Source: Bacillota bacterium (GTDB lineage Bacteria; Bacillota; Clostridia; Acetivibrionales; JANLFN01). Taken from it: DNA of 35,866 nucleotides. The DNA is taken from positions 1 through 35,866 of the forward strand of contig JAUZPR010000019.1 in the NCBI GenBank assembly GCA_030705825.1. The letters are read 5' to 3'. Position 1 is the first letter of the stretch, and each line of letters starts with the position of its first letter. The notes under the pieces were generated by a model that saw only the letters and a list, made by a program, of their open reading frames with translations, was not told the DNA's origin and ran no database searches. A program made the position numbers and the translations under genes. Shown piece after piece: positions 19,667 through 28,654 of this stretch.

Positions 19667-21454
19667 ATGGTTAAAAGACTTTTGATGGGTAATGAGGCTA
19701 TAGCCCTCGGAGCCATACATGCCGGCGTTAACGTTGTGGCCGGATATCCGGGGACACCTTCAACTGAAGTGCTTGAAACTATTTCGGAAATAAATAAAGG
19801 CGAAATTTATGTTGAGTGGTCGGTAAATGAAAAAGCAGCCATGGAAGTTGCTGCGGGAGCAGCCATAGCAGGTGCCAGAGCTCTTGTCACCATGAAACAG
19901 GTGGGTCTTAACGTAGCATCCGATCCACTGATGAGCCTTTCATATATTGGCGTTAAGGGTGGGATGGTGGTTCTGGTGGCAGATGACCCTGGACCTTTTT
20001 CATCACAGACAGAGCAGGATACCAGACATTTCGCTCATTTTTCAAATCTTCCGGTATTTGATCCATCTTCTCCTGAAGAAGCCTTTGAAATGATACAGCA
20101 TGCTTTCGAAATTTCAGAGGAAGTGGAACTTCCGGTTTTATTCAGGCCTACCACAAGAATATGCCACTCATGCAGTACTGTTGAAATCCCGGAAGAAAGA
20201 ATGAAGCATGAACCCGATGGATTCGTAAAAGACCCCAAGTGGGTAATCTTCCCAAGTCTTTCCTATAAAAAGCATATTCACATAGAAAAACTTCAAAAAG
20301 TATTAAGTGAAAAATTCTCCGGATTTAAGTATAATTCACTTTCAGGAAGCGGAAAAAAGGGTATAGCTGCTTCGGGAATAGCGTATTCATATGCCAGAGA
20401 GATGCTATCCGGATTTGAAGAAGAATATAAACTCCTGAAAATTGCGACTCCCTATCCATTCCCTGAAAAGCTGGGCCTTGAATTTTTGAAAGGCCTTGAT
20501 GAGGTTTTGGTGCTTGAAGAACTGGACCCGGTAATGGAGGAGGCACTTATTGAACTGTCTTATGCAAGTGGGGGAAAACAGTGTATAAAAGGCAAGAAAA
20601 CAGGGGATTTGCCATTTGCAGGAGAATACAGCTTCGAGCTTGTCAAGTCTTCCATAAACCGTTTTATGGGAAGACAGGAATTGCCTAAAGAAAAGAATAC
20701 GGTACCTGATTTGCCTGTAAGGCCTCCGGTATTATGCGCAGGATGTCCACACAGAAGTGCCTTTTATGCAGTCAAAAAAGCACTTTCCAAACAGAAGGCG
20801 GTATTTACAGGGGATATAGGGTGTTATACTCTTGGAAATGCAAAGCCGCTGGAAATGGTAGATACGTGCCTGTGTATGGGAGCCGGAGTTACAATGGCCC
20901 AAGGTTTGCACAGAGTTGAACCCGATGTTAAGCATATTGCTTTTATAGGTGATTCTACCTTTTTTCATACCGGTATAGTAGGGGTAATAAATGCTGTTTA
21001 TAACAATACTGATATAACAGTGGTCATTTTGGACAACAGTACTACCGCAATGACCGGTCATCAGCCTCATCCTGGAACCGGAAAAACAGCAATGAAGAGT
21101 GTATCTGAAAAGATAGATATATATGGACTCCTGACTGCCTGTGGCGTGAAGCACGTGGCAAAAGCCAATCCTTTGAATCAAAGTGAAGCTGTAGAAACCA
21201 TCAAGCAGGCTGTGGATTTCAAGGGGCCCTCGGCTGTTATTTTTGAAGCACCATGTATTGCTTTGTTCAAGCCTGCTAAAAAGTATAAGATAAAATCGAC
21301 CTGCATCAATTGCATGAGATGCATACGTGAAATAGGATGCCCTGCAATAAGTGTCAATAACGGAAAAGTGGAAATAGAACCGTCACTTTGTTATGGATGC
21401 GGGTTATGTTCGCAGGTATGCCCGAAAGAATCCATAGGGGGTGTGGAAGCTTGA
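19667..21454 (+). CDS. iorA: Indolepyruvate:ferredoxin oxidoreductase alpha subunit
   Basis: MVKRLLMGNEAIALGAIHAGVNVVAGYPGTPSTE...; TPP domain GDSTFFHTGI; C-terminal 2x[4Fe-4S] ferredoxin CINCMRCIREIGCP...CYGCGLCSQVCP. RBS GGAGG before ATG at 19667. Confidence 0.94.
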   Translation: MVKRLLMGNEAIALGAIHAGVNVVAGYPGTPSTEVLETISEINKGEIYVEWSVNEKAAMEVAAGAAIAGARALVTMKQVGLNVASDPLMSLSYIGVKGGMVVLVADDPGPFSSQTEQDTRHFAHFSNLPVFDPSSPEEAFEMIQHAFEISEEVELPVLFRPTTRICHSCSTVEIPEERMKHEPDGFVKDPKWVIFPSLSYKKHIHIEKLQKVLSEKFSGFKYNSLSGSGKKGIAASGIAYSYAREMLSGFEEEYKLLKIATPYPFPEKLGLEFLKGLDEVLVLEELDPVMEEALIELSYASGGKQCIKGKKTGDLPFAGEYSFELVKSSINRFMGRQELPKEKNTVPDLPVRPPVLCAGCPHRSAFYAVKKALSKQKAVFTGDIGCYTLGNAKPLEMVDTCLCMGAGVTMAQGLHRVEPDVKHIAFIGDSTFFHTGIVGVINAVYNNTDITVVILDNSTTAMTGHQPHPGTGKTAMKSVSEKIDIYGLLTACGVKHVAKANPLNQSEAVETIKQAVDFKGPSAVIFEAPCIALFKPAKKYKIKSTCINCMRCIREIGCPAISVNNGKVEIEPSLCYGCGLCSQVCPKESIGGVEA

Positions 21455-22047
21455 GTATTGACATATTGATTGCAGGAGTTGGCGGACAGGGAACTGTACT
21501 CGCTTCGAGACTTCTGGCTGCAGCTGCCATTGATGAAGGGTATTTCGTCCGTACATCTGAGACCATAGGAATGGCTCAAAGAGGAGGATGTGTTGTAAGC
21601 CACATCAGGATAGATAGTAAAGAAGCAAGTCCTGTCATACCATGGGGGAAGGCTGATATTTTAATCGGGTTTGAACCTTCGGAAGCAGCCAGGAATATTT
21701 ACAGGCTTTCCGAAGAAGGCAGCTGTATTGTGAATACAAAAGAAATAAAGCCGGTTACGGCTTCACTTGGTACAGTGAGCTATGATATTGATGCTGTTAA
21801 CAAATATATTTCAGCCAATTCGAAAAAGGCTGTATTTATTGATGGATATTCTCTGGCTCAAAAAGCCGGCTCTGTTAAAGCTCTGAATATTGTCCTGCTG
21901 GGAGCGACGGCAGCCGAGAGCCTTCTGCCTTTTGGAAAAAGCTCCATAGAAAAAGCTATAAAAGATAATGTCAACCCTAAATTTATGGATATGAATATTA
22001 AAGCCTTTAATTACGGGTTCGACTATATAAAATCTATTTGTAAATAG
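21451..22047 (+). CDS. iorB: Indolepyruvate:ferredoxin oxidoreductase beta subunit
   Basis: SIDILIAGVGGQGTVLASRLLAAAAIDEGYFVRTSETIGMAQRGGCVVSHIRI. Probable TTG start overlapping the iorA stop (TTGA). Confidence 0.92.
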   Translation: MSIDILIAGVGGQGTVLASRLLAAAAIDEGYFVRTSETIGMAQRGGCVVSHIRIDSKEASPVIPWGKADILIGFEPSEAARNIYRLSEEGSCIVNTKEIKPVTASLGTVSYDIDAVNKYISANSKKAVFIDGYSLAQKAGSVKALNIVLLGATAAESLLPFGKSSIEKAIKDNVNPKFMDMNIKAFNYGFDYIKSICK

Positions 22048-22130
22048 AATAGGTGAGTTTAATGTGTAGTCCTATTAACCCATTCTACCTATCCTACCTA
22101 TTACCAATTTTATGTTAGGAGAGAGTCAAG

Positions 22131-23366
22131 ATGAGAAGAGATCAGTTTGAGTCCTTTAAAAAATTTATTGAAAGGCTGAATGAGGAAAGCCCTTTTTACA
22201 AACAGAAGTTTAAAATATCAGGAGTGTCGATTGAAGATATAAAATCACCTGATGATATTGAAAAACTTCCTTTTACAACAAAAGAAGAGCTTAGAGATAT
22301 ATATCCTCTGGGACTTCAGGCTGTTCCCGATGAGAAGGTTGTCAGAATCCATTCCTCTTCGGGTACCACGGGAAAACCTATAATCATTCCTTATACTGCA
22401 CAGGATGTGGACGACTGGGCTGTGATGATGGCAAGATGCTATAAGACAGCAGGAGTAACTCCTATGGATAGGGTGCAGATAACTCCCGGGTTCGGATTGT
22501 GGACAGCCGGTATCGGATTCCAGGCAGGGGTTGAAAAGCTGGGAGCAATGGCTATACCGATAGGACCGGGTAACACCGAAAAACAGCTTCAGATGATGAT
22601 GGATCTTAAGACTACAGTCTTTACGGCTACATCCTCCTATGCGCTTGTTCTTGCCGAAGAAGTGGCTAAAAGAGGAATACGGTCCAACATACACCTCAAA
22701 AAAGGTATTATAGGTTCCGAACGCTGGGGAGAAAAAATGCGTTCCAGGATAAAAAACGAACTGAATGTTGATATTTATGATATTTATGGCTTGACCGAAA
22801 TATACGGACCGGGTATATCAATAGATTGTGATTGCCATACCGGTTTGCATTACTGGGATGATTATCTCTATTTTGAAATAATAAACCCTGCTACTGAAAA
22901 GCCTGTAGAAGAAGGCCAATATGGTGAGTTGGTTATAACAACCCTGAAAAAGGAAGGCGCACCTCTTCTAAGATACAGGACCAGGGATATAACAAGGTTG
23001 ATTCCGGGAGAATGTCCATGCGGACTCAAATTCCCAAGACACGATATTATCGTTGGCAGGACGGATGACATGGTTAAGGTGAAGGGCGTAAATATATATC
23101 CTGGACAGATAGATGAGCTTCTTAGGGATATTGACGGCTGCAGCAGCGAATATCAGGTTGTTATAGAGCATATAAACGGAAAAGATGTTATGAAGCTCAG
23201 AGTCGAAACCGAATGCAGGGTTGAAAAGGACGGAGTGGAAAGGATCATAGCAGAGCACTTTAAAAGGAAGATAGGCATACTGATAGAAACAGAAGCTGTC
23301 AGCCTTGGCGAACTTCCAAGAAGTGAGAAGAAAAGCAAAAGAATATTGGATTACAGATACCAGTAA
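22131..23366 (+). CDS. paaK: Phenylacetate-CoA ligase family (AMP-forming)
   Basis: HSSSGTTGKPIIIPYT, YDIYGLTEIYGPG, RTRDITRLIPGECPCG, VGRTDDMVKVKGVNIYPGQI motifs. Confidence 0.93.
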   Translation: MRRDQFESFKKFIERLNEESPFYKQKFKISGVSIEDIKSPDDIEKLPFTTKEELRDIYPLGLQAVPDEKVVRIHSSSGTTGKPIIIPYTAQDVDDWAVMMARCYKTAGVTPMDRVQITPGFGLWTAGIGFQAGVEKLGAMAIPIGPGNTEKQLQMMMDLKTTVFTATSSYALVLAEEVAKRGIRSNIHLKKGIIGSERWGEKMRSRIKNELNVDIYDIYGLTEIYGPGISIDCDCHTGLHYWDDYLYFEIINPATEKPVEEGQYGELVITTLKKEGAPLLRYRTRDITRLIPGECPCGLKFPRHDIIVGRTDDMVKVKGVNIYPGQIDELLRDIDGCSSEYQVVIEHINGKDVMKLRVETECRVEKDGVERIIAEHFKRKIGILIETEAVSLGELPRSEKKSKRILDYRYQ

Positions 23367-23465
23367 GCCTGTAATGTAAAATGTTATGATAAAACAAGTA
23401 TAAGTATAAAACACCTTTAAACAATAGGAATATCTATTATTTGAAGGTGTTTTTTAATTACAGCA

Positions 23466-23533
23466 TTGACATTGTAAATTCATTTGTCATATAATGTGAC
23501 TGCGGTCATATTATAACCTAGGTCAATATTGAC
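23466..23533 (+). promoter_or_regulatory. Promoter plus candidate TetR operator
   Basis: TTGACA (23466-23471), N18, TATAAT (23490-23495). Inverted repeat TATAATGTGAC-TGCG-GTCATATTATA (23490-23515, 1 mismatch). Palindrome GTCAATATTGAC at 23522-23533. Confidence 0.7.
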
Positions 23534-23547
23534 AAACTGGAGGTACC

Positions 23548-24126
23548 ATGTCGCTTTTTAAACAACATCGTGAGCAGGTAAAAAAGACAATAGAGGAAGT
23601 ATGCTTAAGGCTTTTTAGGGAAAAAGGCTACGAAAACGTGACGGTTGATGAAATAACAAAAGAAGTAGGTATTGCCAAGGGAACCTTTTATAATTTCTAT
23701 TCATCCAAATTGGATATATTGATGCTTTGGGCGGAAAATCAATTCAAAAGCTTCGATATAAGCAAGGCAGTCGTGCCAGGGGCTACTATCAAAGAAAATC
23801 TGACTGCCCTGATCAGGCTGCTTGTTGCAGCTATAAAGCAGGAAGAGAAGATGTTCAGGACATTTATTTTTAAATTGAGCAGGAATTATGGCAATAACCC
23901 TGACAACAAGTTTGATTTTGTCAAATTATTTTCTTTGGCAATGCAGGTTTCCATTGATTACGGCAAAGCAGGTGCGGAATTATATGAGGCCAAGCTGCAT
24001 GTGTTGAACAGCTCGCTGTTCCTTGGTATCGTAGGCTGGTTCAACAGTGGGAAAAATGCCCAACAGCTTGAAGAATATTTGCTGAATTTATTAACAGTTT
24101 GTCTTTACGGAATTATCGAAAAATGA
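23548..24126 (+). CDS. TetR/AcrR family transcriptional regulator
   Basis: N-terminal HTH: TIEEVCLRLFREKGYENVTVDEITKEVGIAKGTFYNFYSSK. Confidence 0.93.
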   Translation: MSLFKQHREQVKKTIEEVCLRLFREKGYENVTVDEITKEVGIAKGTFYNFYSSKLDILMLWAENQFKSFDISKAVVPGATIKENLTALIRLLVAAIKQEEKMFRTFIFKLSRNYGNNPDNKFDFVKLFSLAMQVSIDYGKAGAELYEAKLHVLNSSLFLGIVGWFNSGKNAQQLEEYLLNLLTVCLYGIIEK

Positions 24127-24142
24127 GAAAGGTGAGTTCATT

Positions 24143-24838
24143 ATGAAAATAGTTGGTATAATTAGCAGCCCGCATTATGAGGGAAGTACCGCATTACTGG
24201 TCAGGGAGGCATTAAATGGAGCAAAAGCCGGCGGAGCCGAAGTTACAGAGATTTATCTTCCCAATCGCAGGCTTGAATACTGCAAGGGTTGTTTCACATG
24301 CATGAAATTGGGGAAGTGCCCTATTAATGATGATTTTGAAGAAATTAAAAATATGGTCTACCGGGCTGATGGAATAATTTTAAGTTCTCCCAGCTACGGA
24401 ATGGCGCCAAATGCAATCATGAAGAATTTTCTTGACAGAATCGGCATGTTTACAGTATATACCTCAGGCTTGGGCGGAAAGTATGCTGCCGGTATTTCTA
24501 CGGCAGGTGCAATAGGTGCAAAGAAGGTAGCCAGAGGGCTTGTTGGAATAGTAGGAAACGGAGCATTCCAAAGAGGTTATGTCACTGGTGTGTTAGGCGT
24601 AGGGGTAGGCTGGAATGAATTTGACAGGAAGATAAAGCTGAAGGAAGAGGCATATAAATTGGGCGGTAGGATGGTTTCCGATATAAGAAGCAAAAGAAGG
24701 TATCCGCTGCAAAACATAACCGGCAGAGTACTTAATGCACTTGTTATCAGACATTTCTTTATCAAAAATATAAACAGGCAAAAACCGCAGATGGAAGCTG
24801 TTTACAAAAATCTAAAAAGTAGAAATCTTATAAAATAA
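24143..24838 (+). CDS. NADPH-dependent FMN reductase / iron-sulfur flavoprotein family
   Basis: MKIVGIISSPHYEGSTALLVREAL...YCKGCFTCMKLGKCPINDDFEEI...SSPSYGMAPNAIMKNFLDR; flavodoxin-like fold with Cys cluster. Confidence 0.9.
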   Translation: MKIVGIISSPHYEGSTALLVREALNGAKAGGAEVTEIYLPNRRLEYCKGCFTCMKLGKCPINDDFEEIKNMVYRADGIILSSPSYGMAPNAIMKNFLDRIGMFTVYTSGLGGKYAAGISTAGAIGAKKVARGLVGIVGNGAFQRGYVTGVLGVGVGWNEFDRKIKLKEEAYKLGGRMVSDIRSKRRYPLQNITGRVLNALVIRHFFIKNINRQKPQMEAVYKNLKSRNLIK

Positions 24839-24867
24839 AAGCACCGGATATGGAGTTCCCGGTGCTG
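24839..24867 (+). terminator. Terminator-like hairpin between convergent genes
   Basis: AGCACCGG-N11-CCGGTGCT. Confidence 0.7.
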
Positions 24868-24925
24868 CTTAAATCCAATTAACATAATTGTTATCCTTAA
24901 ACCCTGAGCACTGCGCAAATATATC

Positions 24926-26167
24926 CTATCTGTCCATGAACGGGTACTGAAGAGCTTTAACAAGCTCCTGTTTCTTCTCATTGACGGTATACCAATCGTC
25001 AAGCAGAATTCCTCCGGTATCGCCCGAATCGGGGTTGAGACACCAGAAGGTCCAATTCAGTTTTTGATTTTTGATATAATCCGAAAGTGCCTTATACCAT
25101 TTGCCTTCGGCTCCGCTGCCCATAATATCAATCCCGCCGAATTCTCCTATTAGAACCGGAGCAATGTTGTTTTCGGAGAGGTATCCCCAATATTTTTGCC
25201 ACCGGCTTTGCATGTTTGCAGGAAAGGATGGATCTTTGAAATAGGGCTGCTCATATATTTCGGGTCCGTATTCATGAATTGAGTATACCAGCTTGTTTGG
25301 GTTCTTAAGTTTAACGGGATACTTTCCTGCCCCTATCAGATTTCCGCCCCACCAGTTATATTGATTATCATATACTTCTATTCCTTCTACAATAATAAGC
25401 CAATCAGGATTGGCGTCAAGTACGGCATTACCGCACTTTTCCGCAGCCATTCTCCAATCTGTTGCCGCATCCTGGCTGCCCCAGGTTGCCTTTCCGTGAG
25501 GTTCGTTATGCAAATCTGCTCCAATTACAGTAGGGTTACCTTTGTACCTTTCGGCAAGCTTAACCCAATCAGAGATCCAGCGTTCTTCACTGTATTTATT
25601 TGTATACCATAACTCTGATTGTTGGGAGGAATCGGGACGGTGTCTGTCCAATATTATTTTAAGACCTCTTTTGCCGCTTTCTTCAACCAGCTTATCCATT
25701 ATCTCAATGGGTTTTAAGCCTTTTAAATCTGGATTCAAGCCTATATCCACATTCTGGGCTGTCTTTCCTTCATCAAACATTTCATTGGAGAAGGGCAGCC
25801 GTATGGTGTTATATCCAAGCTCTTTTATTTTATCAAGATAGCCTCCCAATGAACCCACATCCAAACCATGGGGGGACAGCTGGGCTGTTTCAAATCCAAA
25901 CCAGTTGATACCCGAAATGTTGACCTGGTTTCCGTTGCTGTCTATCATTTTACTTCCCTCGGTAGATATGAATCCGCTTTTATAGGTGATCTGCTTTTCT
26001 GGGGTGAGGGAAGAGTCCTTTTGTGTCTGGCTTCCGGTAATTGAGCTTGATGCTTCATTTTTGGATGATAGCGGAATCTTTTGAGAATTTGCCGAACATC
26101 CGGCTACTGAAAGGCTTATAACCGCCAATGTCAGACTTAAGATTATTTTTGACTTATTACTGGCCAC
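24926..26167 (-). CDS. GH5-family glycoside hydrolase (endoglucanase-like) lipoprotein
   Basis: Signal peptide with lipobox LSVAGCSANS; GH5 signatures INWFGFETA, YNTIRLPFSNEMF, GADLHNEPHG, YSIHEYGP, IGEFGG, WTFWCLNPDSGDTGGIL. GTG start with GGAGGG RBS. Confidence 0.92.
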   Translation of the reverse strand: MASNKSKIILSLTLAVISLSVAGCSANSQKIPLSSKNEASSSITGSQTQKDSSLTPEKQITYKSGFISTEGSKMIDSNGNQVNISGINWFGFETAQLSPHGLDVGSLGGYLDKIKELGYNTIRLPFSNEMFDEGKTAQNVDIGLNPDLKGLKPIEIMDKLVEESGKRGLKIILDRHRPDSSQQSELWYTNKYSEERWISDWVKLAERYKGNPTVIGADLHNEPHGKATWGSQDAATDWRMAAEKCGNAVLDANPDWLIIVEGIEVYDNQYNWWGGNLIGAGKYPVKLKNPNKLVYSIHEYGPEIYEQPYFKDPSFPANMQSRWQKYWGYLSENNIAPVLIGEFGGIDIMGSGAEGKWYKALSDYIKNQKLNWTFWCLNPDSGDTGGILLDDWYTVNEKKQELVKALQYPFMDR

Positions 26168-26212
26168 GATTTACCCTCCATATAAATTATTCTGATGACG
26201 AATACAGCTTAT

Positions 26213-26241
26213 ATTATATTTCGGTAACCAGGGATCAGCAA
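26213..26241 (-). promoter_or_regulatory. SigmaA-like promoter for the GH5 gene
   Basis: Minus strand TTGCTG (26241-26236), N17, TATAAT (26218-26213). Confidence 0.6.
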
Positions 26242-26311
26242 TATTAGAATAAAATAATTTCAAAACACCTTGATATTTGTGATAAAATATGGTAATTTAT
26301 TATTATCAGGT

Positions 26312-26330
26312 ATTATTACCAGGTAATAAT
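26312..26330. promoter_or_regulatory. Candidate operator upstream of the FabH-type gene
   Basis: ATTATTACC-A-GGTAATAAT perfect inverted repeat 25 bp before the ATG. A related half-site cluster (GGTAATttATTATTATC) lies directly upstream at 26291. Confidence 0.6.
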
Positions 26331-26354
26331 TATAAAAAAATTGGGGGCTTTAAT

Positions 26355-27359
26355 ATGTCCAATAAGCTGTCATCTGTTGGTATTATAGGAATAGGGAGCT
26401 GTTTGCCCGAAAGGATTCTATCCAATTTTGATCTGGAAAAAATGGTAGAGACCTCAGATGAATGGATAATGCAGAGAACCGGAATTTCACAAAGAAGAAT
26501 ACTGGAAAGGGACCAACCTGCCTTTGAATTGGGTGTTACAGCTGCACAAAGAGCAATTGAAGATGCTGGCATATCACCTGAAGAAATTGGTTTGATTATC
26601 GCAACCACAGGTTCTCCTGATTATCATTTTCCTTCTACTGCATGTCTGATACAGGGCAGAATCGGTGCGGTGAATGCCGGTGCTATTGACATGAATGCAG
26701 CTTGCTCAGGGTTTGTGTATGGGATCACTTTCGCAAAACAATTCATATCAACCAATACCTATAATTATGTGTTGGTTGTAAGCTGTGAAGGTCTGTCAAA
26801 AATAATAGACTGGGAGGATAGAAACACCTGTGTGCTTTTTGGAGACTGTGCAGCGGCAGCTGTTCTTGGAAAGGCAGACGATGGCTATGGGATACTGTCC
26901 CATTACCTTGGAGCTGACGGTACACCCGACAATTGTTATTTAATGACCTCTCCCTGCTGCTATATAAGTGAAGCAGAGGCAAACAAAAGAAAGCATGAAA
27001 ACAAGCAGGCAATTTGGATGAGCGGCGGCTCTGTTATGAAATTTGCCATAAGAATAATGGACCGTGCAATAAGAAAAGTTGTGGATGATGCTCAATTGAC
27101 ACTTGATGATATAAAATATGTAGTTCCACACCAGGCAAATATCAGAATTATTGAAGATGCAGCCAAAAGCCTTGGAATCGGCAATGACAAAATGTTTTGC
27201 AATATAAGGGATTATGGAAATGTCTCTTCTGCAACAATTCCATTGGCTCTCGATAAAATGAGTAAAAACGGCCTGTTGTCCAAAGGTGACAATATAGTTG
27301 TTGTGGGTTTTGGAAGCGGTCTGACATGGGCGGCAGCTCTTGTCAGATGGTGCAGATAA
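26355..27359 (+). CDS. fabH: 3-oxoacyl-[acyl-carrier-protein] synthase III (FabH-type ketosynthase)
   Basis: GIIGIGSCLPERILSNFDLEKMVETSDEWIMQRTGI...MNAACSGFVYG...VPHQANIRIIEDAAK...NYGNVSSATIP-like. RBS GGGGG before ATG at 26355. Confidence 0.92.
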   Translation: MSNKLSSVGIIGIGSCLPERILSNFDLEKMVETSDEWIMQRTGISQRRILERDQPAFELGVTAAQRAIEDAGISPEEIGLIIATTGSPDYHFPSTACLIQGRIGAVNAGAIDMNAACSGFVYGITFAKQFISTNTYNYVLVVSCEGLSKIIDWEDRNTCVLFGDCAAAAVLGKADDGYGILSHYLGADGTPDNCYLMTSPCCYISEAEANKRKHENKQAIWMSGGSVMKFAIRIMDRAIRKVVDDAQLTLDDIKYVVPHQANIRIIEDAAKSLGIGNDKMFCNIRDYGNVSSATIPLALDKMSKNGLLSKGDNIVVVGFGSGLTWAAALVRWCR

Positions 27360-27372
27360 ACTAATTTTTGTC

Positions 27373-27406
27373 AGCCGGATTTCAGTTTTGGTATCCGGCT
27401 TTTTTC
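27373..27406 (+). terminator. Rho-independent terminator of the FabH-type gene
   Basis: AGCCGGAT-N12-ATCCGGCT-TTTTTC. Confidence 0.9.
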
Positions 27407-27409
27407 ATA

Positions 27410-27485
27410 CCTTTTTTGGAATGGGATATGACAATAAAAAGAATTAATGCCAGGTATACAGAATTTTTTCATATCCCGAAAAAGG
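27410..27485. repeat. Long imperfect inverted repeat / hairpin element
   Basis: CCTTTTT(tggaat)GGGATATGA ... TCATATCCC(g)AAAAAGG. Inner AAAAAgAATT / AATTTTTT continues the stem. Confidence 0.55.
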
Positions 27486-27607
27486 TTTATTTTATCTCTA
27501 TTGACTTTATACCCACAATGTGTTAAAAATACATTGACTTGTCAATATAATACGGATTATGTCAATAAATATTGAGCTTTGTAAGTAAGTGAATTGGGGG
27601 TAGATAA

Positions 27608-28654
27608 ATGCAGGATGAAATCATCAGGTTGTCTAATATTTCCAAAAATTATGGCGCCAATGAGACACTAAAAAACATTAACCTGTACATTTTGAGAAAC
27701 GAGTTTTTAACCCTGTTGGGTCCCAGTGGATGCGGGAAAACTACTACCCTCAGGATAATAGGCGGTTTCGAACAACCAACCAAAGGTGAAATTCTCTTCG
27801 AAGGTGTAAACATAAATACTCTCCCGCCATTCAAAAGGAGAGTAAATACCGTTTTCCAAAAATACGCACTGTTTACTCATATGGATGTATATGAAAATAT
27901 AGCTTTCGGGCTTAAAATAAAAAAGTTGGATAAGAAAACAATTGAAAACAAAGTAACTGAAATGCTTGAGCTTGTGAATCTGCCGGGTTATGAGAAAAGA
28001 TCGGTGGATTCTCTTAGCGGCGGCGAACAGCAAAGAATAGCAATAGCCAGAGCTCTGGTAAATGAACCTGAAGTCCTTCTGCTTGATGAACCCTTGGGAG
28101 CCTTGGATCTCAAACTGAGAAAGGGAATGCAGATAGAACTGAAAAATATACAGCAAAGAACCGGGATAACCTTTGTTTATGTAACCCATGACCAGGAGGA
28201 AGCACTTACAATGTCGGATACCATTGCGGTTATGAAGAATGGGACTATCCAACAAATAGGGACTCCGGCGGATATTTACAATGAACCTAAAAATGCTTTT
28301 GTAGCCGATTTTATAGGTGAAAGCAATATAATAAGCGGAACAATGATTGAAGACTGCCTTGTCGAGTTTTCAGGGCATCGCTTTGAATGTGTCGATAAAG
28401 GTTTTGGAAATAGTGAGAAGGTAGATGTGGTTATTCGTCCTGAGGATGTCAAACTGGTTGATGCCCAGGAAGGAATGATAGAAGGAATAGTTAAATCAGT
28501 CGTTTTCAAGGGTGTACATTATGAAATGATAATACTCTGCAATAATTTACTGTGGAAGGTTCACAGTACCGTCATGGAACCGGTCAATTCCAGAGTAGGC
28601 ATGAGAATTCTGCCCAATGACATTCATACAATGAAGAAGGTGTTGGATGAATGA
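27608..28654 (+). CDS. potA: Spermidine/putrescine ABC transporter ATP-binding protein
   Basis: Walker [10 protein letters not shown], signature [15 protein letters not shown], Walker [14 protein letters not shown]-terminal TOBE-like domain. Operon with potBCD. Confidence 0.94.
   Translation: MQDEIIRLSNISKNYGANETLKNINLYILRNEFLTLLGPSGCGKTTTLRIIGGFEQPTKGEILFEGVNINTLPPFKRRVNTVFQKYALFTHMDVYENIAFGLKIKKLDKKTIENKVTEMLELVNLPGYEKRSVDSLSGGEQQRIAIARALVNEPEVLLLDEPLGALDLKLRKGMQIELKNIQQRTGITFVYVTHDQEEALTMSDTIAVMKNGTIQQIGTPADIYNEPKNAFVADFIGESNIISGTMIEDCLVEFSGHRFECVDKGFGNSEKVDVVIRPEDVKLVDAQEGMIEGIVKSVVFKGVHYEMIILCNNLLWKVHSTVMEPVNSRVGMRILPNDIHTMKKVLDE

Noticed and set aside
20732-21181. 149-aa minus-strand ORF inside iorA
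   Set aside because: Shadow ORF opposite iorA.
22048-22130. CTACCTAT repeats between iorB and paaK as a possible CRISPR or mobile element
   Set aside because: Only a few imperfect short units (AATAGGT / CTACCTAT); no spacer-repeat periodicity.
27707-28255. 182-aa minus-strand ORF inside potA
   Set aside because: Shadow ORF opposite a canonical ABC ATPase.
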